Shown: piece by piece, positions 10,178 to 19,964 of the stretch | How the letters are laid out: each line of letters opens with the position of its first letter | Position numbering within the stretch: the first letter of the stretch is position 1 | From: Zymoseptoria tritici IPO323 | Taxonomy: Eukaryota; Ascomycota; Dothideomycetes; Mycosphaerellales; Mycosphaerellaceae | DNA length: 64,000 nt | Assembly (NCBI RefSeq): GCF_000219625.1 | Contig: NC_018209.1 | Coordinates: 1,426,001-1,490,000 of the forward strand | Direction: 5' to 3' | Program-made: the position numbers and the translations under genes | The notes under the pieces: generated by a model | What the model was told of the DNA's origin: nothing | The model's input: the letters and a program-made list of their open reading frames with translations, nothing else | Database searches by the model: none

Positions 10178-11155
10178 TCAATGCCCGTTGTCCCTCATAT
10201 AAGCCTCCATGTGAGCCTTGAGTATCTCTTGTTGATCCTCCTTCACGCTTTCTCCATCGTCAAATCCAAGATGCAATCCCAGCTCCGCGTAGTCTTTCAG
10301 CCAAAGACCGGAAGTCTCCCTCGGATACTGCGACCGAAAGCCCAGATACCGCTGTGCCCGCCTCGACATCTTAGCCGCGGTCTCAACTTTGACAGTGAAC
10401 GGATGAGCCTCGGTCGGAGTCAAGAAGCTTGCCAGCGTGGACATCTGGACGCACTTCCTCTCTGTCTCGGTGCGGTTCTCTCCCATGCCGTGCACGACTT
10501 TTCCGCTGAAGAAGAGACAATCACCCGCCTTTAGCAATGCCGGAATCGTCTGATCGGGGCTTCCACGCTGATCGTAGCTCCACTTGTTGCTCCCGGGGAT
10601 GACTCGAGTCGCGCCGTTCTCCTCGGTGAAGTCGGTGAGAGCGATAATGAAGTTGACCACGGCCTCGGTGGCGTCGGGACCGAGCAGAACATATGGCGGG
10701 CTTTGCTGTACGTCACGATGGAGGACCTGAGCCGGCTGGGGACCTGCGGCGTTCAGTGTGGAAGCCGCTGCGAGCCAGTAATTGCCAGCGTGCCCACCTT
10801 CGGTGAAGACCGTCTTGAGCAAGGAGTGCAAAAAGTCATTCTCGACAAACTTTTCTCGAAAGGTAGCGCTGTGGTTGATCAAATCACCCGCTCGTTTGGT
10901 CTTGCGACCGTGGAACGCTTGTAGCTCCTCGTGTGCGATGATTGAACCTCGTTGCACCGCGTCGAGGACAGGCTCGAGCTCTGTCTGCATCTGAGTCACT
11001 TGCTCCGGCGTGAGCAGACTTTTGATGACGACGGCTCCATCTTCGTTCCAGTGCTGAAAGATTGTGTCCAGTGGTGTGTCAGAAGTCAGTTCCGTGAGCT
11101 CCTGATGCCCGTTGGAGGTTGCAGTCTGCGGAGTGTCTTTCGGGATGCGCCACAT
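10178..11155 (-). CDS. Fe(II)/2-oxoglutarate dioxygenase, PhyH family (tailoring hydroxylase of the cluster)
   Basis: Single exon, 325 residues, full length for a phytanoyl-CoA-dioxygenase-like enzyme. The iron triad is visible as HRD at about 146-148 and a distal His in VVHGMGENR at about 222, followed by an Arg-containing TERKC that suits 2-oxoglutarate binding. It lies at the left end of the cluster, on the same strand as the P450 next to it. In the fumonisin pathway a 2-oxoglutarate dioxygenase (Fum3) hydroxylates the sphinganine-like backbone at C-5. This protein is of the same broad class, and by context I infer a comparable hydroxylation, though orthology is not established. There is no targeting signal and it is probably cytosolic. 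Confidence 0.8.
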   Translation of the reverse strand: MWRIPKDTPQTATSNGHQELTELTSDTPLDTIFQHWNEDGAVVIKSLLTPEQVTQMQTELEPVLDAVQRGSIIAHEELQAFHGRKTKRAGDLINHSATFREKFVENDFLHSLLKTVFTEGGHAGNYWLAAASTLNAAGPQPAQVLHRDVQQSPPYVLLGPDATEAVVNFIIALTDFTEENGATRVIPGSNKWSYDQRGSPDQTIPALLKAGDCLFFSGKVVHGMGENRTETERKCVQMSTLASFLTPTEAHPFTVKVETAAKMSRRAQRYLGFRSQYPRETSGLWLKDYAELGLHLGFDDGESVKEDQQEILKAHMEAYMRDNGH

Positions 11156-11566
11156 GATGAATGGGGATATCTGCGATGCTCAGCTATGGTCTGGCGGGAA
11201 GGCCTTGAACTGTGTCGAATATGGTATATGACAGCAACCGAGGCTACCGCCGGCGTTGAGAAGCTATTGCGGCCGCGCATGTCCCTTGATAAGCCGGACT
11301 TCGACCGCAATCCTCATGCAGGCCTGACTACGACAATGACTCTCACAAGTGCGCTGTGCGGGGACTGCAGGTGACGATGGTTAGTCCCGGTCGGAGCGAT
11401 ATTTGAGTATCTCCGCTATGTACCGAGCAGCATGCTGACCGGACCCTGCTAGACAGAGGTGGCCCGCTTAGCAGCAATGCCGTGATGCTGCGCATGAATT
11501 ACGGGTGCAAAAAGATGGCATCGGCGTTCAATCGGAGGCAATTCACTGTCTGTCGGACCACTTCTA
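11156..11566. other. Intergenic between dioxygenase and P450 genes
   Basis: About 410 bases without a credible gene. It holds the promoter of the dioxygenase gene and the 3' end of the P450 gene. Confidence 0.4.
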
Positions 11567-13440
11567 TCATTTGCAGGTGCCTTCGACCGTGGTCACGCGC
11601 AGAGACAAGCCGCCTTCGGGGTTGATGGTGACGAGGCCCGACACGGGTACACTGGCCCTTGGCTGATCGAGAGCCCACTCGAAGTGTTTCGTCAGCGCCG
11701 TCGTCAGACATCTCAGCTCCGCCTTTGCGAAATTCTGTCCGATGCAGTTTCGTGGACCGTGCAGAAACGTCAAGAAGTCCATGTTGCTGCTCATGCCACC
11801 ACTTGGGTCCACCTTCGACTCGCCGTCCTCGGTGCGAATCCATCGCTCCGGACGGAATTCATTGGCTTCGGGACCCCAAACTTCCTCAGACCTTTGAATC
11901 AACCACGGCGAAAGATAGATCGATGTTCCCTTCGGAACATGAGATCCAGCGAGGGCGGTATCTCGAACGGCGACTCGCTGAGATAACGGGACTGTCGGGT
12001 AAAGGCGCAGCGCCTCGTTGATGACACCATTGAGAAACGGAAGTCCTTCCAGCGTCTTGCCGATGTTCTCCTCGATGCCCGAATCAACCAGGAGTTCTGT
12101 AGCTGCGCTGACTTCTTCTCTCAACAGACGTTGTCGGGCTGGATCGAGCGCCAGCAGATAGCAGATCCAGTTCATCGTGGCAGCAGTTGTCTCTTGCCTG
12201 CGGTGTATGCTGTGTCAGCCCATGTGGCCTCTGCCGATGCAAGCGGTATTGGCAACTTACCCTGCAATGGTATACGTGAGCAGCTGCGAGGCAATCTCGT
12301 AGTCTGTGAAGTGGCCAGATTGTATCATCAGAGATGTGAGATCAGCGTCTTTAGAGTCGGCTTTGAGAGTAAGTCGCTTCTTTTGGATGATCTGCAGACA
12401 CAATCGCTCCATAGCAGCTGACGTCCCCGCAGCCGCGCGGTACAACGGGAATGTCAGGTACTTGCTGACCCATGGCGGCGAGAAAAACGTCAGCGCAAGG
12501 TAGACAGATGTTGATGTCGAGGGCTGCAAGAAGTATTGAAGCAGCTTTCCCAACTGTGAAAAGCTGCCATCGTCGGAGGCCTCGAACGCCCGGCCGAACA
12601 CCTGACGCAATATGTCAGTACCCTCAGAACATGATGGGGTGGCAGGATCGTCAAAGTCAGGATCACCGTGGAAAGGCGTACGTACCGTCGTACCAATGAC
12701 ATTGATCGTCATCACAGTTGTCAGATGCGTGAGCTCCACAGTACCGCTGTAGGTACCATTCTGGTGGTTCTCTATTTTCTGGAAGTTCGCCTCAACGGCT
12801 CCCGCGAACTGCAGCGCATGGCGCCACATCAACGGGTAGAGATTTTTCACCGCGCGAAAATTGAAATGAGAAAGACTGCGCTTTTTGAGCGATTTGTGCT
12901 TTTCGCCATTGACCGTGAGCAGTCCATCCAGGGTCAATTGCTTGAAGAATCCCTGCAGCGCGGTGGGCTTTTCGAAGTCGGCAGCGCGAGCAACAAGAAG
13001 TTCTCCCAGAACAGAAGGCTTCGTGACCAGAAGGAGTACTCCTGTCGGTTCTCTCAGCGCAAGAAGACCATTATTCGGGGTTTCTCGGGCCAATTGAGAG
13101 AGCGCCTCGGCGGGTGTTCGGCGTAGCACAAGCTGATAGTACAGTTTCTGAGGCAGCCAGTACTATCTCATTGAGCATGTCAGTGCAAATGAAAGTGGCT
13201 TCAGAAGTGTTCTGGATAGGTCGGTGCGATATCTACCTTGGCTTTCGGGATGTGTCGAAGCGGACTGATAAATTCGGGATGTATCAGTGTGGAGTAGCAA
13301 CACAGAAGCAGCAAGACTGTGACCAGAATGTACGCGCCGCCCGGTCCTGATTCGACAGCTCGAACATGGGCAAGAGCAGCGGCTGGGATGCGAGCGAGAG
13401 GTGTCACAAAGGTCATATTGCCGATCGCTTTCGGAAGCAT
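11567..13440 (-). CDS. Cytochrome P450 monooxygenase of the sphinganine-analogue-type cluster
   Basis: Four exons on the minus strand: 13440-13237, 13162-12686, 12601-12261 and 12197-11567, giving about 550 residues. Exon 1 encodes the membrane anchor (AYILVTVLLLLCCY, residues about 36-49). After splicing at 12260-12198 the I-helix reads AGQETTAATMNW. EALR is the ExxR motif, FRPERW the PERF-type motif, and FLHGPRNCIGQNFAKAEL the heme loop with Cys ligand. The 84-bp intron 12602-12685 is in frame and open, so it is easily missed; removing it restores a continuous GTTVFGRAF segment. The upstream Met of exon 1 is chosen, and an alternative Met lies eight residues later. The gene is divergent from the MFS gene. 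Likely role is hydroxylation of the long aliphatic chain; site and substrate are unknown. Confidence 0.85.
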
Positions 13441-14010
13441 CTTTCGAGCGGTACTTGGACGTCGTCAAGCTCATGTGAGATGGACCGAGATATAAGAGAG
13501 TCGGCTTCATAGCGGCTGTTGACGTGATACTCTGATCTCACCGACGATGGAAATCACTGTCTCGATCCAAGGATGCGATGCGCTCCACGCGGCGACTCCG
13601 ACGAAGCCTGATCTTGCTGCCACCTCGACGTCTGGGTGGATTTCATTTCCAGAGTGGACCCGATGCAGACCCTGTCACTGTCACATCTAGCGCACTTAGT
13701 CGCATGCTTAATGGAACCTCACTAGCAGGGTCCTGCGCCTCCTCGGAGTCGGACCGTGGATCACGGCACTTTTCACGGCGTCTCTTTGGCGCTGATCAGA
13801 GTGGAGTCGAACGGGGAAACCGACCGCCCCGTGCCCGGCGCATTCATCTACCATGCACTCTATTCCGACGTATGCACGTCAAGCGGCCATGGTACAACGA
13901 GTGGACCTACAAACGAAGAAAGGGGTGGAGCGCTCAGGCGTGGGTTCAATTCGCCATCACCACTCCTACCTTACCCTACCCTACCTTACCCTACCGTCTG
14001 TGACGCCAAT
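13441..14010. promoter_or_regulatory. Divergent promoter region, P450 / MFS transporter
   Basis: 570 bases between divergently transcribed cluster genes. It is GC-rich, with several CGG/CCG-containing short words (for example near 13738-13757) of the sort Zn2Cys6 regulators bind, but I could not define a repeated operator. A CCTAC-type repeat lies next to the MFS start. Confidence 0.45.
13968..14000 (+). repeat. CCTAC/TTACC pentamer-like repeat upstream of the MFS gene
   Basis: Tandem CCTACCTTACCCTACC-like sequence ending about ten bases before the transporter ATG at 14011. It resembles but is not the telomere repeat (CCCTAA). Probably part of the 5' UTR. Confidence 0.6.
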
Positions 14011-15659
14011 ATGGACGATCTGACGGTGCAAGAAAGCACTCCTTCAGCTGGAAAGTCTTTACGCTTCAAACTTGCGTTCATTGGACTGGCCAGTATCGAC
14101 TTCGTGTTCCAGTTTGATGCCACGGCGCTCGGTGTTGCTTTGCCCGTACGTCGTCTCTTCCCCTTGTCCGCTGTACGCGATACTGACCTCCCTTGCAGAC
14201 CATTGCCAAAGCCCTGAACGGTTCCACCACTTTGTCCCTATTCGCCAGCATCAGCTACCTGTTATGTGTTGTCGTTACAACCCCAATATGGACAAGCACA
14301 TCAGACGTTCTAGGTCGCAAACCTTTGCTACTGGTTGCCTCTGCCTTCTTCTTCGCCGGATCGGTCGTCTTCGCTGTCGCACAGGATATGCCTACTCTCA
14401 TCGTGGGACGAGTCCTTCAAGGTCTCGGAGGAGGAGGGATCAACGTACTGGTGGAGACCATTGTGGCAGACATGACCACGCTGAAGGAGCGGTCTTTCTG
14501 GCTCGGCATGATGGGAATACCGATTGCAACTGGCAATGTTCTCGGAACTCCACTGGGCGGCGTCCTTGCCATCGCTGACTGGAGATGGCTTGGATGGATC
14601 AATCTTCCATTCATCTGCATCGGATTTCCACTGGTGATGTTCTTCCTACGCCTACGATCAGTCTCGAAAGGCGACGTGTTGTGGCTTCGAGCCAGAAGTC
14701 TCGACTGGATTGGTATGCTACTGTCAAGTGGCGGCATCACTGCAGTCATACTTGCAATCAGCTGTGCAGGCGAAATCTTTGCCTGGAACGCTTGGCAAAC
14801 ACTTCTCCCGTTGCTGCTCGGCGTCAGCGTGCTGATACTTTTCGTCGCGTACGAGAAATTGCCGGCTTGTCCCATCGTACCGCACAGGATCTACCGGCCG
14901 AGGACAGCATGGGTGACTCTCGCCGGCGGCTTCATCCAGGGAATGGCGATGTTCTCAATTCTACAGTTCCTGCCTCTCTTCTATCAATCGGCTGCACTGC
15001 TGTCGGTCCTGGACATGGTCGTCTACTTCCTGCCCTCCGCATTCGCCGGCATCATTCTATCCGTGGCTTCAATGCTGCTCGTGGGTCCTGTTGGAATCGG
15101 CTATCGATGGTTCATCTGGGCATTGTGGGCGATAGCAACGCTTGGGACTGGATTGCTTGCTCTCCTCGGCCCTGGCTCTTCCACCGGAATGCTGATCGGG
15201 ATTCCGATCGTCTGGTCTGCCGGAGTGACGGCTCTACGCCTACTCATGCTGCCATTGCAGGCTAGTGTGAAAAATATCGACGACACCAATCTTGCCATTG
15301 GACAGCTCCTGACTCTCCGATTGCTTGGAGGAGTATTTGGCCAGGCAATTGCGTCTAGCGCATTCGGCACCTCGTTTGCCGCCTCGATTAGACGCTTGAC
15401 GGAGCTGACTGGACCACTCGCGCCGCTCAACGATTCTCGCAACGCAATAGCATTCATACCGGAACTGAGAAAGCTCAAAGCGACGCAAGATGCTCTGTTC
15501 TCGGTTCTCGCAGCCTACACGGACGCTTTCCATATGGTTATTTATATCATGACGGGCTTGGCTGGGCTCGGTCTGCTTATCTCTTTGCTCACGGAAGAGC
15601 TTGAGATGCAAAAAGAAGAACTCGGGAGTCAGCGCTTCGAAGAGAGACCCTCAAGTTGA
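14011..15659 (+). CDS. MFS drug:H+ antiporter-type transporter, likely metabolite exporter
   Basis: Two exons, 14011-14145 and 14199-15659, 531 residues. The N-terminus is cytosolic and the first membrane segment (LAFIGLASIDFVFQFDATALGVALP) is interrupted by the intron at its end. SDVLGRKPLLL is the loop 2-3 motif A, and GRVLQGLGGGGINVLVE and GNVLGTPLGGVLA correspond to motifs B and C of the 14-helix DHA2-type family. The hydrophobic segments continue to about residue 510, consistent with 12-14 helices in the plasma membrane. Position within the cluster and divergence from the P450 indicate export of the product and possibly self-protection. Confidence 0.88.
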
Positions 15660-16060
15660 CCAATCCTGGACTCCATCAGCCATGCCTTCACAGCTCCGTC
15701 ATCTCCTGTCACTTATGTACTTTAGATTGAATGACCCACATATATTCCACAGTCTCTAATAATGAATGCCTTTACTCCAACCTGAACACGATCGCAACAA
15801 GATCAAGGAACGAAGCCCTGTTTCTCCTCGTTCGATGCTCGTCTATACAATGCGAAGGGTCTGTGATGTATACAAAACTTCGCCGCTCCATCCTCCGGCG
15901 GCGGGTATCGTTCCCAAGGCGGTCCAAACGAGACGACATTTTCGCTGCATGAACATGGGATCTCACCTCGAGCGGAACCGACTCACATGAATCGGAGAAT
16001 CTTTATCTAGTTTATTGTGGAACGGATTCCGAATATTATAGCTCACAAGAATGTACCGAA
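15660..16060. other. Intergenic between convergent MFS and oxoamine synthase genes
   Basis: 400 bases of shared 3' flank. Short ORFs here have no motifs. Confidence 0.4.
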
Positions 16061-17747
16061 TCACATGGCCATCAAAGCATATGCCTGCTGTGCAGCGACG
16101 GGAATCTTGACCTCCGTCACTCCACTCTCGATATCAATCATCTCCTGCGCCCAGTCACAGACAGTCTTCGCCAGGTGGTCCACTTCAGCCTCGGTATTTG
16201 CGGCGTGGAACATGAGTCTGATCCGACCTTGACCCTTTGGGACAGTGGGATAGTCGACAGGAAGGGCCGAGATGCCGGCGAGCTGCAGGTGGAAAACGAG
16301 GAACCAGTTGTATCGCTGACGAGTCCACAAGGGAACAATGTGAGCGTGCCACTCGGTATTTTCCCAGTCATCCGCCACTGGGATGGCGAGAATTCCGGTT
16401 TCGGAAGCTTTCTCCCACACGGGATTCGAAGTGATGGTCTTGAAGAAGTACTTCACGAGGAATTGTATCCTGGCTTGAGCCTGCACATCAGATCAGTCAA
16501 GGCCGAAGGGTTGAACTTGCAATCAAGGCTCTGCTTACCTCTTCTGTCGCTCCAGATCGCAGAAGACCGTATCCAGAACGTACCGCCGCCGCTGATGGAA
16601 ACGACGGAGCAGTCGTATAGATCACGCAGCGAGCATAGTTGATCAGCGTACGCCGAACGGTCTGGCTTCCCAGGATGAAAGCTTTATTTGAACAGAGGTC
16701 AGATGAGTATCTTGATCCGGGAACTGGCTTCGTTCTCACCTCCAGAAGACGCCAAAGCCTTTCCGCACGTGTGGAGGCGGACGGCAATTTCTTTCTCCAG
16801 GCCAAGCTTGGATACGAGACCTGCGCCCTTTGGGCCCAGAATACCAGTCTAAGGGTCGTCGGGTGAGATTCTATGAGACTGCGGCTGTTGTATGGACTTT
16901 GACACTCACAGCATGCGCTTCGTCAACGACGAAAATGGCATTTCCCTTGGGAAAGATCTCTTTCGAGATCTCGATGAACTCCTCCAGTGGGCAAACATCA
17001 CCGTCTGCAGTATGCCGTCAATATCGATGCTGAGCTGAGGCGGTGATAACATGCTTCAGACTTACCCATGCTATAGACTGACTCCACAGAGATGATGACA
17101 CAGCGTGAACCATCGCGAATCATTGGATGACTGTCGTACGCAGACGCCAGTGCTTCGCGATACGCATCGACATCATTGTGACGAAACGGAACCTTGCTAG
17201 CAGCAAGGGAATGAGCCATTGCTGTATAACAGAAATCAGTGCAGGTTCGGGGTTCTGATCATATTCCGGACTGACCATCGTGCGTGCTGGCGTGTACCAG
17301 CTCATCGTAAACGATCACATCGCCAGGGCGCGGGATCGCGGTGTAAATCGCAGTGTTTGCCTCCCAGCCAGAGTTGACCATGAGTGCAGACTCCGCGCCG
17401 TGGAAGTCAGCGACTTCTTGTTCCGTTTGTTCCAGGTACTCGTAGTTGCCATCCATGATGCGGGTGCCGCCAGCGTACATGGCGAAATCTGGGTGCTTTG
17501 CCAGCTCTGCCAGAAAAGCGACTCGCATCTTGCCAGTCTTGCCCATGGACAGCAGATCATTGGAACAGAAGTCAATGGACTCTCCGCTCTTCCAAGCCGC
17601 AATCACACGAGGGAACATAGCGTGGCTCGCTCTCTTGACGTCCAGGCTTTCCTCAAGGCCGCGATAGAATGCTGGAGCGTTCTTCATTTGCGGCGCCATC
17701 GGCTTCTGGGCCTTCATCCAGTTGGAGATGAACTCAGCTCCGGCCAT
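16061..17747 (-). CDS. PLP-dependent alpha-oxoamine synthase (BioF/SPT-like), catalytic
   Basis: Six exons: 17747-17276, 17221-17066, 17004-16910, 16848-16740, 16681-16539 and 16480-16061, giving 464 residues with all five introns GT-AG. Family motifs are in order: FCSNDLLSMG near residue 60, MYAGGTRIMDGNYEYLE, GAESALMVNSGWEANTA, VHASTHDG, VDEAHATGILG (Asp contacts the PLP ring), and HTCGKALASSG with the Schiff-base Lys at about residue 271. No membrane anchor, so soluble like bacterial SPT and KAPA synthase rather than Lcb2. These enzymes decarboxylatively condense an amino acid with an acyl thioester. Beside a PKS that lacks a release domain, the expected job is to offload the ACP-bound chain as a 3-keto-2-amino product, as Fum8 does in fumonisin synthesis. 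A biotin-pathway role is the main alternative. Confidence 0.88.
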
Positions 17748-18535
17748 GTTGACTTGTTTCGAGGAGATTTGTGGCAGGAAGGACTAGATGATGGACGAAT
17801 GCGTATGCGAAACGAAATCTGGAGCCCATCGAGTGAGCGGCAATGCTGCTTTTGTTGCCATGCGTCGGAGGTCCCATCGGGGATTGCTCTCCACCGTTAT
17901 TGAGCCTGCGAGGCCGCACGAGCTCCGTTGATGCAGGCGCCCTTAGCGGCTGGACTTCTGGAAGCGTAAAGATGCTTACCCTGGCCCCTGTCGGCCTTGC
18001 GCATTCGAGGTCGACCAGGATCGCACCGTCTCTGGCGCTAAAGTTGCAGTTGCATTGAAACATGTCTCCCCCAGTCTAAAGAGACTAGGAGGTACGCTCA
18101 ACATTTCCGTCGTACCTTGCGAACATGTCTCAAACACATCTCGCAACCAAGACCCATGACACCTTAGCCCGAAATCCTGATATCTTGCCCTGAACGTTCG
18201 GCAGACACCAACTTCCTGCATTATTGGCTTCATGCAGCTGGCAAGCGAGCTCGTATCCCATGTGTTATGAGCGTTGAAGGAGGCCGAACAAGGTGTCTGT
18301 CTCAAGTCGGGGTACATATCTACCTGCACTGGTGGGTCTCTCTAGGGAAATCGTCGGCTCGCGAGTCACGACATTCGGACGAAGTAGGCATTAGTGGAGC
18401 GATCAGACCCTCGAGACGATGTGTCTGATTGACGTACAGGTGATAGCGATCGGAAGTCACCGGTCGAACCTTGAAGCAAAGGCGTGACGACTGTTGATTG
18501 TCCTGCGATCTTCTCGAAAAACCACGGCCGCAACT
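17748..18535. promoter_or_regulatory. Divergent promoter region, oxoamine synthase / ketoreductase
   Basis: About 790 bases between the two divergent genes, with no supported ORF. The two encoded enzymes act in consecutive steps, so shared control is plausible. No operator could be defined by eye. Confidence 0.4.
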
Positions 18536-19821
18536 ATGGGAAAAACAATGGATCTCTACGGCAAGGTCAGCGTCCCGTCATCGTTACTCCGGAGCAACAT
18601 CTGACAAATCAACCAGACTGCTTTCATCACGGGAGGATCAGGAGGCCTGGGCAAAGCTATCGCACAAGAGCTTGCAGCCCGTGGAGCACACATCGCTCTC
18701 TTCGCACGGCGAGAAGGTCCTCTGGAGCAGGCGAAGCACGAAATAGCCGCGGCTTGCGGATCGGCAACGCAGGAAATATCAGCAGTCAGTGTTGATCTGG
18801 GCAATGCCGTCGAAGTGAGTGACCAGAGCATCGTTCGGAAGTGAAGCCAAGACACTGAAAGTTCCGACTCAGGTCGACGAAGCATTTCGTGGACAATCGC
18901 GGGTTCCGGATCTGCTTTACTGCACAGCTGGAGGCAATCATGCCGAGAATGGTTTCTTCGCAGACATTCCCACTACTGCCCTCCAGAGTTGTATGAGCAA
19001 TAATTATTTCTCGTCCGCCTTTGCTGCAAAGTCGGTCCTCGGCATCTGGACTGAAGACGACAAGCGCTGTTCGAATGTGGTCGGCCTGGTCCGGCGTGAG
19101 CGGAAGATCGTCTTCATCAGCAGTGCTGCGGCTTTCGCATGTCTTCCAGGCTCGGCCGCCTATTCTCGTAAGTCGCTCTCTGAGCTGTGAGGTCCTTTGC
19201 CGGACACTGAAATGTCATCATAGCGGCCAAGTGCGCACAGCGGTCGTTAGCGGATACTTTACGCATCGAGCTTCTGAGAGAATGCTGTCCGCAGTCGCAG
19301 TACTCAATGCATTGCGCATTTCCAGGTCAGCGAACAATGTGCTCCAAGTCTTTCAGGACAGTGGACGACTGACTGCATTCTGGTCAACAGCGGACTTCGT
19401 TTCTCCTGGATTCATCGAAGAGCAGAAAACCAAGACTCTCCTTACGAAACAGATGCAAGGCCTCGACAAACCACTCGCCGAACTCATGACCAGCTTTCCA
19501 TCGTCCGAAAAAGTGGCGACTCTGGTCATCGCTGCGGTAGACAGAGGCGACTTCATCATCTGCGAGGATTCGCTGTCTGCTTCCGCTTTGTTCACGGCGA
19601 TGAGTGGACCATCGCCCAAGAGAGGCTTGGGAATCGCCGATGGGCTTCTTTCAATCATTGTGAACTGGATCGCGTGGCCATATTTGCGACGGAAGTGGCA
19701 GGGCATGACAAAGAGGAGCGGAAACCAGACGCCGCTTCGCTCTCCACCAAGCTGGAAGGCCAGATTGAGCTGGAAACTTATTGGAAGTCTTCACCGGCAA
19801 TCGACAGAGGTTCGAGCCTGA
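18536..19821 (+). CDS. 3-ketosphinganine reductase-like short-chain dehydrogenase
   Basis: Five exons: 18536-18565, 18617-18814, 18873-19167, 19224-19325 and 19391-19821, about 351 residues. TAFITGGSGGLGKAIA is the NADPH-binding motif right after the first intron. YCTAGGN replaces the usual NNAG. The catalytic Ser is in ISSAAAFACLPGSAAYS and the YxxxK is completed by splicing (YSPAK). SPGFIEEQKTK is typical of the Tsc10/KDSR branch, and a C-terminal hydrophobic segment (LLSIIVNWIAWPYLRRKW) would anchor it in the ER. It should reduce a 3-keto-2-amino chain to the alcohol, as Fum13 does. The extreme C-terminus is uncertain: after RRKW another frame is also open and looks protein-like. Divergent from the oxoamine synthase and convergent with the LCB1-like gene. 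Confidence 0.85.
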
Positions 19822-19964
19822 GTCAAACTTTGACGGAATGCTACCGATCGATGGCTCCTCGCGACGTCCCTCCCGTCTCGACCTGTCACAGCGTTCGTGA
19901 ATGTAGACGTTGACCAACCACAGCTTTGCGTTGTATATCTTGGCACATGAAGCTAGCAAAAGTT

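Noticed and set aside
13968..14000. Telomere-like CCCTAC repeats
   Set aside because: The unit is CCTAC/TTACC, not the CCCTAA telomere repeat of filamentous fungi, and the run is only about 30 bases beside a start codon.
16061..17747. The oxoamine synthase as an ordinary biotin-pathway KAPA synthase
   Set aside because: Not excluded by motifs, but the position between an exporter and a KDSR-like gene in a PKS cluster without a release domain makes a cluster role much more likely.
19674..19913. Alternative C-terminus of the KDSR-like protein in another frame (DKEERKPDAAS...)
   Set aside because: It looks protein-like, but no splice junction joins it to the main frame after RRKW. Kept only as a doubt in the gene entry.
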